Shown here piece after piece: positions 25,065-34,584 of a DNA stretch of 64,000 bases. Position 1 is the stretch's first letter; each line of letters begins with the position of its first letter. The translations under genes were made by a program, and so were the position numbers. Under the pieces are notes generated by a model that made no database searches, had not been told where the DNA came from, and saw only the letters and a list, made by a program, of their open reading frames with translations. This stretch comes from Methylobacterium sp. J-026 (lineage in GTDB: Bacteria > Pseudomonadota > Alphaproteobacteria > Rhizobiales > Beijerinckiaceae), in the NCBI RefSeq assembly GCF_022829585.1, contig NZ_JAKSYC010000117.1:62001-126000 (forward strand), in the 5' to 3' direction.

Positions 25065-25641
25065 TCGAAGCGCCTTCCCGGAGACGTCTCGGCGCACCCC
25101 CTCCCCCGCGGAGCTGCGATGGTCACACATCGCTGGCCGAGACGTTCTCTCCTCCCCCTTGCGGCTACGGGCTACACAGGTTTGAGCAACAGGTGCTGTC
25201 GCAGACCGCGATGCGTCCTTCTCCCATGCGGGCTACCGGATGCACACATCTTCGACGCTAGAGGGCTGCGGTCGGACACAATCGCATCTCCCTCCCCCCT
25301 CTGCGGGGAAGGGTGGCCCCCGAAGGGGGTCGGGAGAGGGGAAAGACGGTGCAGAATGAGGCTGCGCGCGTCATGACGGTTCGCGCCCTGTCCTGAAGCC
25401 GCGCTCCCCTCTTGCGGGACTTCGTCCCGGCCCGACCCCTGCTGATGCAGGGGCCAACCCCTCCCCCGCAGAGGGAGGAGGGAGGGCGCGTGTCGTCTCT
25501 GGAGTTTGGTCTGAAGTCCAGCCGGAGCGATACAAAACCCGACGTGTGGATCCGGTAGCCCGCAGAGGGGGGAGAGAAGCGGGGCCGTTCATGCCCGTTC
25601 CTCAGCGAGGATGTCCAAACACTGTGATCCGTCCGCCGCGC
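25065..25641. repeat. Cluster of GC-rich palindromic repeats
   Basis: This gap between convergent gshB and antiporter genes has no gene. GCGGGCTACCGGATGCACACAT at 25228-25249 is nearly the inverse of 25542-25563, enclosing about 290 bases. Inside lie the 15-mer GGGTCGGGAGAGGGG at 25327-25341 (same as the left edge of the window), several CCCCTCT and AGAGGGG arms near 25295-25345 and 25406-25420, and small hairpins around GCGGGACTTCGTCCCGG and CCCCTGCTGATGCAGGGG (about 25417-25455). The pattern suggests compound REP/BIME-like elements, which may also stop transcription from both sides. Confidence 0.65.
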
Positions 25642-27177
25642 TCACGTCTCCGCCTTCGGCGTCGCACTGAGCTCGGCCCAGTCGAACTCCTCCTCCAGCA
25701 GGTAATAGGCGTCGTCGCCGATGCGGCCGCGGCGGCGCAGGGCCAGCACCGCGTCGCGGGCCGCCTCGACGGCGTGGCGCCGCGCGGCGTCGGCCGGCAG
25801 GCTCTCCGGAGCACGGCCCTCCTCGTGCTCCTCGGCCTCCGCCAGGGCCGCGCGGAATTCGGCGCGCAGGGCGTCGGTGGCCGGCTCGTCCTCGGCTCCG
25901 GCGAGTGAGTCGAGGGCGGCCTTATAGGCTGCGGCCCGGGCGCGCCCCGTCTCGCGTCCCACGGGGTCGTCGTCCTCCAGCTTCAGGTACGCGAGTAGCG
26001 GGCGCAGCGTCAGGCCCTGGACGATCAGGGTGCCCAGCACGGTGAAGAAGGCGGTGAACACCACGAGGTCCCGGTGCGGGAAGGCGGCGGGCAGCGCCAG
26101 GGCGGCCGCCACCGTGACGATCCCGCGCATGCCCGCCCAGGACAGGGCGAGGCCGGGGCCGAGACGCGCCGGCGCGCCCGCCTGCCGGAGACCGAGGCCG
26201 CGCATCCCGGTGGTCGGCAGGACCCAGGCGAGGCGGGTCACCACCACGGTGGCGAAGGTCGCACCGGCGAGGATCAGGGCCTGCAAGGCATCCGCGCCGG
26301 TCAGCCGGTCCCGGATCGGATCGATCTGGATGCCGATCAGCACGAAGGCCAGGACGTTGAGCACGAACACCGCCGTGTCCCACACCGCGTAGGAGATCAC
26401 CCGGGCCCGCGGCGCGGTCACGCCGGGCGCGCGGCGGGCGACCGTCACCGCGAAGGTGACGATGGTGAGCACGCCGGAGAGGTCCAGCCGCTCCGCCGCG
26501 AGCCAGATTCCGAAGGCGGCGACGAACTGCATCACGATCGCGCTCGCCGGGTCGGTGATGCGCCGCGTGAGGGCGACGAAGATCACGCCGAGGACGGGCC
26601 CGACGGCGAGGCTCGCCACCACGCCCAGGAGAAACGCCGGCGCCACCTCGATCGGGTGGAAGGTGCCGGCCATCGCGGCCGCGACGGCGAGGCGGTAGAT
26701 CAGCAGCGAGGCGGCGTCGTTGAGCAGGCTCTCGCCGCGCAGGATCGTGGCGAGGCGGTGCGGCATCGGCGCGTTCTTGAGCACCGCCAAGGCCGCCACC
26801 GCGTCGGGCGGGGCGACCACGGCGCCGAGCACGAGGCAGGCGGCGAGCGGCATGTCCGGCACGATCAGCTTCGCCACCACCGCGACCGCGACGGTCGTGA
26901 CCGCGACGGCGCCGACCGCCAGCCCGAACACGGCGCGCCAATTCTCCTTCAGGTCCCGGATGGAGGCGTCGAACCCGGCATCGAGCAGCACCGGCGCCAG
27001 GAACAGGGCGAGGGCGAGTTCGGGATCGAGGCGCAGATTCGGCACCCCCGGGACGAAGGCGAGGCCGACGCCGCCCAGGGCCAGGAAGGCCGGATAGGGC
27101 GCACCGAGCCGGCGCGCGAGGCCAGCCAACAGGACGGCGCCGAACAGAACGCCGACGACCCACTCGAAGATCAGCAT
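25642..27177 (-). CDS. CPA1 family Na+/H+ antiporter
   Basis: The 511-residue protein has about 12 hydrophobic segments over residues 1-400 and a cytoplasmic tail of about 110 residues. Motifs include PEL-type LDPELALALFLAPVLLDAGFDAS, LVLGAVVAPPDAVAALAVLK (ion-binding region), LLNDAASLLIYRLA and LSWAGMRGIVTVAAALALP, as in the NhaP/CPA1 group. It should exchange Na+ or K+ for H+ across the inner membrane. The tail is acidic and Ala/Glu-rich. Start ATG at 27177 gives MLIFEWVVGVLFGAVLL, a direct first helix. It is divergent from the next gene. Confidence 0.9.
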   Translation of the reverse strand: MLIFEWVVGVLFGAVLLAGLARRLGAPYPAFLALGGVGLAFVPGVPNLRLDPELALALFLAPVLLDAGFDASIRDLKENWRAVFGLAVGAVAVTTVAVAVVAKLIVPDMPLAACLVLGAVVAPPDAVAALAVLKNAPMPHRLATILRGESLLNDAASLLIYRLAVAAAMAGTFHPIEVAPAFLLGVVASLAVGPVLGVIFVALTRRITDPASAIVMQFVAAFGIWLAAERLDLSGVLTIVTFAVTVARRAPGVTAPRARVISYAVWDTAVFVLNVLAFVLIGIQIDPIRDRLTGADALQALILAGATFATVVVTRLAWVLPTTGMRGLGLRQAGAPARLGPGLALSWAGMRGIVTVAAALALPAAFPHRDLVVFTAFFTVLGTLIVQGLTLRPLLAYLKLEDDDPVGRETGRARAAAYKAALDSLAGAEDEPATDALRAEFRAALAEAEEHEEGRAPESLPADAARRHAVEAARDAVLALRRRGRIGDDAYYLLEEEFDWAELSATPKAET

Positions 27178-27347
27178 GCTGCTGAAAGAGGCGACGCGCG
27201 AGACCGTTCCCGATTTCGCCGGCGGGCCGCGTAGGGCGGCGTTGCGCCTGCGGCGACCGCCCGGACCGGGGCGCGGGCCACCACGACGGTCTTTGCAGGA
27301 CCCGCGCGCTCGCCTAACCCTTGGCCTGGGACACCACAGGACCGCCG

Positions 27348-28946
27348 ATGCCCGAGACCCCCGTCTTCACCTCCGCGGCCGTTGCCGCCCCCCACGGCCT
27401 CGCCGCGCAGGCCGGCCAGACCGTTCTCGCCCAGGGCGGCAACGCCATCGAGGCGATGGTGGCGATGGCGGCCTCGATCGCGGTCGTCTACCCGCACATG
27501 AACGGGATCGGCGGCGACGGGTTCTGGCTGGTGCGGGAGCGCGGTGGCCGGGTGCGCGGCATCGAGGCCTGCGGCCCGGCCGGGCGCCTCGCCACGATCC
27601 AGCGCTACCGCGAGAAGGACTACGACGCGATCCCCGCCCGCGGCCCCGACGCGATGGTGACGGTGGCCGGGGCGGTCGGCGGCTGGCGCCTCGCCCTGGA
27701 GCTGGCGCGGGCGCTCGGCGGCCGGCTGCCCCTGGAGACGCTGCTCGCTGACGCGATCGGGCAGGCGCGCAACGGCGTCCCGGTCTCGCCCTCCGAGGCG
27801 CGCTACGTGCCCCAGGAACTCGACACGCTCCACGACGCCCCGAATTTTGCCCCGACCTTCCTGAAGGACGGGAAGCCTTATCCGGCGGGCGAGACCCGGG
27901 CGTTGCCGCGCCTCGCCGCGACCCTGGAGCAGCTCGCCCATGCGGGGCTGGGCGATTTCTACCGCGGTGACGTGGCCCGGGAGATCGGCGCCGACCTGGA
28001 ACGCCTCCGCGCGCCGGTGACCCGGGCGGACCTCGAAGCCTACGCGGCCGTCGAGCGGGCGCCCCTCTCGATCCGGCGCCGCGACGCGACGCTTTACAAC
28101 TTCCCGCCCCCGACCCAGGGGCTGGCCGCGCTCCTGATCCTCGGGATCTTCGACCGCCTGACCATCGCCGAGGCGGAGAGCACGGCCCAGTACCACGGGC
28201 TGATCGAGGCGACGAAGCGGGCCTTCGCGATCCGCGACCGGGTGGTGACGGATTTCGGCCGCCTGCGGCACGACCCCGCCGCCTTCCTGACGCCCGAGCG
28301 CCTGGCCCGCGAGGCGGCCCAGATCGATATGGGCCGCGCCGCCCGGGTGCCCCTCCCCGATCCGGGCCACGGCGACACGGTGTGGATGGGGGCGATCGAC
28401 AAGGACGGGCTCGCCGTCTCCTACATCCAGTCGGTCTACTGGGAATACGGCTCCGGCACGGTGCTGCCGGCCACCGGCATCTGCTGGCAGAACCGGGGCA
28501 TGTCGTTCTCCCTCGACCCGGAGGCGGTGAACCCGCTGGAGCCCGGTCGGCGGCCGTTCCACACCCTGATCCCAGCGCTGGCCTGCTTCGATGACGGCCG
28601 GGTGATGAGCTACGGCAGCATGGGCGGCGACGGCCAGCCGCAATTCCAGGCGCAGATCTTCAGCCGCTACGCCGATTACGGGATGTCAGTGGCCGACGCC
28701 GTCGACGCCCCGCGCCTGCTCTACGGCCGGACCTGGGGAGCGCCCTCGCTCAGCGTGAAGGTGGAGGACCGATTCGACCCGGCCTGCATCGCGGCCCTCG
28801 GGCGCCTGGGCCACGAGATCGAGGAGCTTGGCGGCTCCTACATCGACTCCCTGGGCCATGCCGGCATGCTGGTCCGCCACGCGCGGAACGGGCGGATCGA
28901 GGCCATCCACGATCCGCGTTCGGACGGTGGGGCGCTGGGCCTCTGA
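27348..28946 (+). CDS. Gamma-glutamyltransferase family protein
   Basis: The 532-residue protein has the GGT/Ntn-hydrolase layout: N-terminal AAPHGLAAQAGQTVLAQGGNAIEAMVAMAA, HMNGIGGDGFWLV and PPPTQGLAALLILG in the large subunit, and GDTVWMGAIDKDG, whose Thr should be the self-cleavage site and nucleophile of the small subunit (about residue 345). SYGSMGGDGQPQFQAQIF is the conserved end region. No signal peptide is seen, unlike periplasmic GGT, so it is more like cytoplasmic acylase-type relatives. Substrate unknown; glutathione or gamma-glutamyl/acyl amides are possible, and gshB is 2.3 kb away. It is convergent with murD, 22 bp apart. Confidence 0.88.
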   Translation: MPETPVFTSAAVAAPHGLAAQAGQTVLAQGGNAIEAMVAMAASIAVVYPHMNGIGGDGFWLVRERGGRVRGIEACGPAGRLATIQRYREKDYDAIPARGPDAMVTVAGAVGGWRLALELARALGGRLPLETLLADAIGQARNGVPVSPSEARYVPQELDTLHDAPNFAPTFLKDGKPYPAGETRALPRLAATLEQLAHAGLGDFYRGDVAREIGADLERLRAPVTRADLEAYAAVERAPLSIRRRDATLYNFPPPTQGLAALLILGIFDRLTIAEAESTAQYHGLIEATKRAFAIRDRVVTDFGRLRHDPAAFLTPERLAREAAQIDMGRAARVPLPDPGHGDTVWMGAIDKDGLAVSYIQSVYWEYGSGTVLPATGICWQNRGMSFSLDPEAVNPLEPGRRPFHTLIPALACFDDGRVMSYGSMGGDGQPQFQAQIFSRYADYGMSVADAVDAPRLLYGRTWGAPSLSVKVEDRFDPACIAALGRLGHEIEELGGSYIDSLGHAGMLVRHARNGRIEAIHDPRSDGGALGL

Positions 28947-28968
28947 GCCGGCCTGGGGCGGGCTGCCC

Positions 28969-30333
28969 TCAGGGCAGAGCCCGCACCAGCTCGCGGAACT
29001 TGTCGCCGCGGATCTCGAAGTTCGGGAACTGATCGTAGGAGGCACAGGCCGGCGAGAGCAGCACCACCGGCTCGGGGGCGCCCGAAGCGGCGGCGTTCTC
29101 GGCGGCCTTCGGGACCGCCACGTCCAGCGTCTCGCAGCGGGTATAGGGCACGGCCCCCTCCAGGGTCGCCGCGAAGGCATCGGAGGCCGCGCCGATCAGG
29201 TAGGCGTGGGCGACCCGCTCGAAATACGGGACCAGGGGGAAGATGCCGCCGTCCTTCGGCTTGCCGCCGAGGATCCAGTGGATGTCCCGGAAGGCGGTCA
29301 GCGCCTTCTCGGTGGAATCCGCGTTGGTCGCCTTGGAATCGTTGACGAACAGGACGGGCCCGCGCCGTCCGACCTCCTCCATCCGGTGCGGCAGGCCGGG
29401 GAACGAGCTCAGCCCGGCCTGGATCGCGTCGAGTGGCAGGCCCAGCGCCCGCGCCACGGCGACCGCCACCGCGGCGTTCTGCCAATTGTGCGCGCCCCGG
29501 AGCGATCCGATCCCGTTCACGTCGGCGAGCGCCGTGCCGTCCGGCTCGCGGACGATGCCGTCGCGCACGGTCAGGGCGTCGGCGCAGAGCACGTCGCCAT
29601 GGGGCACGTGCACGCGCACGAGATCGGTGCCGCGCCGGTCGGCGATGGCCCGGCTGGGGGCATCGTCGATGCCGACCACCGCCAGACCCGCGCCGCGGAT
29701 CAGGCGCTCCTTGATGGCCGCGTACTGCTCCATGGTGCCGTGGCGGTCGAGATGGTCCGGGGTGATGTTCATCAGCACGCCGACGCTCGGATCGAGGCCC
29801 GGCGTCAGGTCGATCTGGAACGACGACATCTCGATCACGTGGACGCGTCCCGCATCGGGCGGCGCCAGCGACAGGATCGCGGTGCCGATATTGCCGCCCA
29901 CCTGGACGTCGCGGCCGGCCTGGGCGAGGACATGGGCGACGAGGGCCGTGGTGGTCGATTTGCCGTTGGTCCCGGTGATCGCCACGAACGGGGCCCCCGG
30001 CGCGGTCACCCGGCGCTCGCGGCAGAACAGCTCGATGTCGCCGACGATCTCCACCCCCGCGTCGCGGGCCAGCCGGACGGTCCAGTGCGGCTCGGGATGG
30101 GTCAGCGGCACGCCGGGGCTGAGCACGAGGGCGGCGAGGCCGGACCAGTCGGCCTCGCGCAGGTCCCGGGTCTCGATCCCCGCGTCCCGGGCGCGGGCGA
30201 GGCTGTCGGCATTGTCGTCCCAGGCGATCACTTCGGCGCCGCCGGCCCTCAGCGCATGGGCCGTGGCCAGCCCCGAGCCGCCCAGCCCGAACAGGGCGAT
30301 GGTCTTGCCTTCGAAAACGGTGATGGGAATCAT
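28969..30333 (-). CDS. murD: UDP-N-acetylmuramoylalanine--D-glutamate ligase
   Basis: MurD adds D-glutamate to UDP-MurNAc-L-Ala. The 454-residue protein has an N-terminal Rossmann-like [13 protein letters not shown] (uracil-binding domain), [11 protein letters not shown], the ATP loop [14 protein letters not shown] (about 110-123), a [16 protein letters not shown] block and the C-terminal ligase domain with [23 protein letters not shown] at 30333 was chosen as the start. It is the last gene of the division/cell-wall cluster here and is followed by a convergent gene rather than ftsW. A palindromic repeat lies in the 134 bp to mraY. Confidence 0.96.
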   Translation of the reverse strand: MIPITVFEGKTIALFGLGGSGLATAHALRAGGAEVIAWDDNADSLARARDAGIETRDLREADWSGLAALVLSPGVPLTHPEPHWTVRLARDAGVEIVGDIELFCRERRVTAPGAPFVAITGTNGKSTTTALVAHVLAQAGRDVQVGGNIGTAILSLAPPDAGRVHVIEMSSFQIDLTPGLDPSVGVLMNITPDHLDRHGTMEQYAAIKERLIRGAGLAVVGIDDAPSRAIADRRGTDLVRVHVPHGDVLCADALTVRDGIVREPDGTALADVNGIGSLRGAHNWQNAAVAVAVARALGLPLDAIQAGLSSFPGLPHRMEEVGRRGPVLFVNDSKATNADSTEKALTAFRDIHWILGGKPKDGGIFPLVPYFERVAHAYLIGAASDAFAATLEGAVPYTRCETLDVAVPKAAENAAASGAPEPVVLLSPACASYDQFPNFEIRGDKFRELVRALP

Positions 30334-30377
30334 GGTGAAGCTCGGAACGCGATGACGGCATCTGGCCGATCCCATCC

Positions 30378-30420
30378 CTCATCCCGAGGCACCCGCTTCG
30401 CGGCTGCACCTCAGGATGAG
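30378..30420. repeat. Palindromic repeat between mraY and murD
   Basis: CTCATCCCGAGG (30378-30389) and CCTCAGGATGAG (30409-30420) are inverted arms, 11 of 12 pairing, with a 19-base loop containing CGCTTCGCG. Similar CTCATCC...GGATGAG palindromes are scattered in Hyphomicrobiales genomes. Here it sits inside the cell-wall operon, so the message must run through it. Confidence 0.6.
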
Positions 30421-30467
30421 GACCTGAGTGGGATCAACGATCTCCGCCGGTCGAATAGCACACAATC

Positions 30468-31553
30468 TCAGCGCAGCTTCAGTGTTGCCAACCCGGCGAG
30501 CGCCAGGATCACCGCGATGATCCAGAAGCGGATCACGACCTGCGGTTCCTTCCAGCCCTTCTGCTCGAAATGGTGGTGGATCGGTGCCATGCGGAAGACC
30601 CGTTTGCCCGTGAGCTTGAACGAGGCGACCTGGATGATCACCGACATCATCTCCAGGACGAACAGGCCGCCGACGATCGCCAGGACGATCTCGTGCTTGG
30701 TCGCCACCGCGATGGTGCCGAGCAGGCCGCCGAGCGCCAGGGAGCCGGTGTCGCCCATGAAGATCTGGGCCGGGGGCGCGTTGAACCAGAGGAAGCCGAG
30801 GCCGGCCCCGATCACCGCGCCGCAGACCACGGCCAGTTCGCCGGAGTCGCGGACGTAGTTCACCTGCAGGTAGCTCGCCGTGAAGGAGTTGCCGACGAGG
30901 TAGGCGATGAACCCGAAAGTGCCGCAGGCGATCATCACCGGCACGATCGCGAGCCCGTCGAGCCCGTCGGTCATGTTCACGGAATTGCCCGCGCCGACGA
31001 TCACGAAGGCCCCGAACAGGGCGTAGAACCAGCCGAGGTTCAACAGCGCGTCCTTGAACACCGGGAAGGCCAACTGGTTCTGGAGGGCTGCAGGCGAGTA
31101 GATCGAGATGATCGTGCAGGCCGCGATGGCGATCAGCGCCTCGAGCGCCAGCCGGAACTTGCCCGAGAAACCCTTGTGCGACTGCTTCGTGACCTTGAGG
31201 TAATCGTCGTAGAAGCCGATTGCGCCGAACCCGAGGGTGACGGTGAGCGTCACCCAGACGTAGTGGTTGCGGGGGTTCGCCCAGAGCAGGATCGCCACCA
31301 CCGCGCCCGCCAGGATCATCAGGCCGCCCATGGTCGGCGTGCCGCGCTTGGTCAGCAGGTGGGTCTGCGGCCCGTCCTCGCGGATCGGCTGGCCCTTGCC
31401 CTGGCGCAGGCGCAGGAGCGAGATGATCCAGGGCCCGAACCAGAACACGAACAGCCCCGCCGTGAACAGCGCGCCGCCGGTGCGGAAGGTGATGTAGCGG
31501 AACACGTTGAACGGCGTGAAGGTGCCGCTCAGTTCCGAGAGGAGGTACAGCAT
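30468..31553 (-). CDS. mraY: Phospho-N-acetylmuramoyl-pentapeptide-transferase
   Basis: MraY transfers phospho-MurNAc-pentapeptide to undecaprenyl phosphate, making lipid I in the inner membrane. The 361-residue protein has about ten membrane helices and the family motifs [31 protein letters not shown] (catalytic Asp region), [21 protein letters not shown] and a C-terminal [13 protein letters not shown] loop. Complete. It is 77 bp downstream of murF and 134 bp upstream of murD on the same strand. Confidence 0.97.
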   Translation of the reverse strand: MLYLLSELSGTFTPFNVFRYITFRTGGALFTAGLFVFWFGPWIISLLRLRQGKGQPIREDGPQTHLLTKRGTPTMGGLMILAGAVVAILLWANPRNHYVWVTLTVTLGFGAIGFYDDYLKVTKQSHKGFSGKFRLALEALIAIAACTIISIYSPAALQNQLAFPVFKDALLNLGWFYALFGAFVIVGAGNSVNMTDGLDGLAIVPVMIACGTFGFIAYLVGNSFTASYLQVNYVRDSGELAVVCGAVIGAGLGFLWFNAPPAQIFMGDTGSLALGGLLGTIAVATKHEIVLAIVGGLFVLEMMSVIIQVASFKLTGKRVFRMAPIHHHFEQKGWKEPQVVIRFWIIAVILALAGLATLKLR

Positions 31554-31630
31554 CCGGGCGCTCGGCCCCTCTGTTCAGTCGCGGGTTTCGGGAGGCGGCA
31601 CCGAACGTCCCGGACGCTCGGGCGTGCCGA

Positions 31631-33097
31631 TCATGGGGCGGCGGCCGTGCGGATCTCGACATCGGCGCGCCGCGTCGGATCGACCGCGTAGCGGGCTTTC
31701 AGCGCCTCGACAATCCGGCCCATGCGGCTGCCGTTCGATCCCTTGACCATGACGGCGTCACCGGGGCGCAGGACCCCGGCGAGGGGCTCGATCAGGTCGA
31801 TGGCGGCGTCGGCCACGCCGCCGCGCCGGCTCACCGGCAGGGCCTCGAACAGGTGGCGCATCAGCGGACCGGCCGCGAAGACGAGGTCGATGCGTGCCGC
31901 CTCGATCGCCTCCGCCAGGCCGCGATGGAGGTCGGGGGTGGCGGGCCCGAGTTCCAGCATGTCGCCGAGCACCGCGATGCGGCGCCCGCGCGGGCCGGTC
32001 TCGATGCCGGCGAGCGTCGCCAGCGCCGCCCGCACCGAGGCGGGGTTGGCGTTGTAGCTCTCGTCGACCAGGTAGGCGGTGCCGCCGCCGATCGCCAGCG
32101 CGGTGCGCTCGCCGCGCCCGACCGGCGGCGTCAGCGCCCCGAGGGCGAGGGCGGCCCGGGCGAGATCGGCGCCCAGCGCGTGGATCACCGCCATGACGCC
32201 CAGCGAATTCAGCGCCGTGTGCCGGCCCGCGGTGCCGAGCCTGTAGGTGACCGGTTGGCCCATCACCACCGCGTCCACCACCGACAGGTCGGGGCGGAGC
32301 ACGATCCGCTGGGCCCGGACATCGGCCTGCGCGTGCTCGCCGAAGCTGATCACCCGGCCGGCCCGGGAGGCAAGCGCGTGTGCCACGAGCCGCTCGAAAT
32401 GCTGGGCATCGCGGTTGATGATCGCCACGCCGCCCGGCCGGAGCCCGGAGAAGATCTCGCCCTTGGCGTCCGCGATGGCGGCGAGCGAGGCGAAATGCTC
32501 GATATGCACCGGCTCGATCGTGGTGATCAGCGCGATGTCGGGCCGGACCTGGGCGGCGAGCGGCACGATCTCGGCCGCGTGGTTCATCCCGATCTCGAAC
32601 ACGCCGTAGCGCGTGGAGGCCGGCATCCGGGCGAGCGTCAGCGGCACGCCCCAGTGGTTGTTGTAGGACGCCGCCGAGGCGTGGGTCTCGCCCTGCTCGG
32701 CCAGGACGTGGCGCAGGGCCTCCTTGGTGCCGGTCTTGCCGACGGAGCCGGTCACCGCGACCACCTGCGCGCTCGTCCGGGCGCGGGCCGCGGCTCCGAG
32801 GCGGGTCATCGCCGTCAGGACCGGATCGTCGCCCGCCTCCGGCACCGCCAGCAGGGGGCCGTGCGTCGCGAGATCCGCGGCGCGATCCGCGCGCACCACC
32901 GCGGCGCCGGCGCCGCGCCCGATTGCTCCGGCGACGAAGTCGTGGCCGTCGCGCGCTTCGCCCCGGATGGCGAAGAACAGGTCGCCGGGCTGGAGCGTCC
33001 GGGTATCGATCGACGCGCCGCCGATCGGCCGGACCGCGCCCATCAGGCGCCCGCCGGTGGCGGCTTCCAGCTCCTCGCAGGTCCAGAGTGCGGTCAT
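31631..33097 (-). CDS. murF: UDP-N-acetylmuramoyl-tripeptide--D-alanyl-D-alanine ligase
   Basis: MurF adds D-Ala-D-Ala to the UDP-MurNAc tripeptide. The 488-residue protein has domain 1 with SIDTRTLQPGDLFFAIRGEARDGHDFV, the ATP loop AVTGSVGKTGTKEAL, NNHWGVPLTLARMP, EIGMNHAAEI, the carbamoylated-Lys segment and a C-terminal DESYNANPASVRAAL block. The start MTALWTCEEL at 33097 was chosen; the frame is open upstream across part of murE. Sixteen bases separate it from murE. Confidence 0.96.
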   Translation of the reverse strand: MTALWTCEELEAATGGRLMGAVRPIGGASIDTRTLQPGDLFFAIRGEARDGHDFVAGAIGRGAGAAVVRADRAADLATHGPLLAVPEAGDDPVLTAMTRLGAAARARTSAQVVAVTGSVGKTGTKEALRHVLAEQGETHASAASYNNHWGVPLTLARMPASTRYGVFEIGMNHAAEIVPLAAQVRPDIALITTIEPVHIEHFASLAAIADAKGEIFSGLRPGGVAIINRDAQHFERLVAHALASRAGRVISFGEHAQADVRAQRIVLRPDLSVVDAVVMGQPVTYRLGTAGRHTALNSLGVMAVIHALGADLARAALALGALTPPVGRGERTALAIGGGTAYLVDESYNANPASVRAALATLAGIETGPRGRRIAVLGDMLELGPATPDLHRGLAEAIEAARIDLVFAAGPLMRHLFEALPVSRRGGVADAAIDLIEPLAGVLRPGDAVMVKGSNGSRMGRIVEALKARYAVDPTRRADVEIRTAAAP

Positions 33098-33113
33098 GAT
33101 CCCCCCGTCGCCG

Positions 33114-34574
33114 TCAAGCGGCCGCGTCGGCGATGGCGGCGCGCAGGACCGCGTGATCCGAGAACGGCAGGGTGCGATCCCCCACGATCTGGCCGGTTTC
33201 ATGACCCTTGCCGGCGACGACCAGCACGTCGCCGGGTCCGAGCCGGCGAACGGCATTCCGGATCGCCTCGGCCCGGTCGCCGATCTCCTCGGCGCCCGGG
33301 GCCGCCGCCAGGATCGCCTGGCGGATCGAAGCGGGCTCCTCGGTGCGCGGGTTGTCGTCGGTGACGATGACCGTGTCGGCCAGCCGATGGGCGATGGCGC
33401 CCATGAGCGGGCGCTTGCCGCGGTCGCGGTCGCCGCCGCAGCCGAATACCACAACCAGTCGGCCGGACGCGAAGGGACGCAGGGCCGTCAGCACGCTTTC
33501 CAGGGCCTCGGGCTTGTGGGCGTAATCCACGAGACACAGGCCGCCCCGCGCCTCCCCAATCCGTTCCATGCGGCCGGGCACGCCGGTGAGATGGTCCAGG
33601 GCCGCGAAGACGCCGGCGGGATCGGCCGCGCCCGCCGGGGTGGCCAGCGCGAGGCCAGCCGCCACCAGGGCGTTCTCGACCTGGAACTCGCCGACGAGCG
33701 GTAGCCGGAGGGTGTGGTCGCGGCCGTCGAAGGCGATGCGGACCGTCTGGGCGAATCCCTCCGTCCGGACCGATTCCACCCGCAAGTCTAGACCGTTGCG
33801 GCCGACCGTGCGGACGGGCCGCCCGGCGCGCTGCGCGGCGGCGATCACCCGGTCGGCATAGGCCCCGTCGGCATTGACCACCACCGGACGGCCCGGGGGC
33901 AGAAGATCGGTGAAAAGCCGTATCTTCGCAGCAAGATACTCCTCGATGCTCGCGTGATAGTCCAGGTGGTCGCGGCCGAGATTGGTGAATCCCGCCGCCG
34001 CGAGCCGCACGCCGTCCAGGCGGCGCTGCTCGATCCCGTGCGAGGAGGCCTCCATGGCGAGGTCGGTGACGCCCTCGCGGGCCAGGCGCGCCAGGGTCTC
34101 GTGCAGGGTCACCGGGTCCGGGGTGGTCAGCGAGCCGTAGTGCGCGCCGCGGTTGGTGACGATCCCGACGGTGCCCAGGCTCGCCGCGTCGCGGCCGAGC
34201 CGCGCCTGGATCTGGCGCACGAAATCGGCGACCGAACTCTTCCCCGCGGTGCCGGTGACCGCCACCACGGTCTCCGGCTGCACCCCGGCCAGCCGCGCGG
34301 CGGCGAGCGCGAGCGCCCGTCGCGCATCCGATACGGCGACCCAGGCGACTGAATCAGGTAGATCCGCGGGGCGTCCGCCCTCCCCGACCACCGCCATCGC
34401 GCCGCGATTGGCCGCCTGCGCGGCGAAGCGGCGCCCATCGGCCTTGGTGCCCGGCACGGCGACGAACACCGTGCCGGAGGCGACCTGCCGGCTGTCGGCG
34501 GTCAGTCCCGACACGGCCAGGTCGCTTGCGGCGCCGGAGGCTTCCGGGAAGAGCTCGGCGAGCCGGGCGCTCAC
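33114..34574 (-). CDS. murE: UDP-N-acetylmuramoyl-L-alanyl-D-glutamate--2,6-diaminopimelate ligase
   Basis: MurE adds the third residue of the stem peptide. The 486-residue protein carries GLTADSRQVASGTVFVAVPG, the ATP loop AVTGTAGKSSVADFV, MEASSHGIEQRRLDGV and the DNPRTE motif (VTDDNPRTEEPASIR) that selects meso-diaminopimelate over lysine. So the peptidoglycan should be of the DAP type. Ten bases separate it from ftsI upstream. The start ATG is at 34574 (MSARLAELF). Confidence 0.97.
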   Translation of the reverse strand: MSARLAELFPEASGAASDLAVSGLTADSRQVASGTVFVAVPGTKADGRRFAAQAANRGAMAVVGEGGRPADLPDSVAWVAVSDARRALALAAARLAGVQPETVVAVTGTAGKSSVADFVRQIQARLGRDAASLGTVGIVTNRGAHYGSLTTPDPVTLHETLARLAREGVTDLAMEASSHGIEQRRLDGVRLAAAGFTNLGRDHLDYHASIEEYLAAKIRLFTDLLPPGRPVVVNADGAYADRVIAAAQRAGRPVRTVGRNGLDLRVESVRTEGFAQTVRIAFDGRDHTLRLPLVGEFQVENALVAAGLALATPAGAADPAGVFAALDHLTGVPGRMERIGEARGGLCLVDYAHKPEALESVLTALRPFASGRLVVVFGCGGDRDRGKRPLMGAIAHRLADTVIVTDDNPRTEEPASIRQAILAAAPGAEEIGDRAEAIRNAVRRLGPGDVLVVAGKGHETGQIVGDRTLPFSDHAVLRAAIADAAA

Positions 34575-34584
34575 GACACCACCA

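Noticed and set aside
25065..25641. CRISPR array
   Set aside because: The repeats are inverted and irregular, with no constant repeat-spacer spacing and no cas genes.
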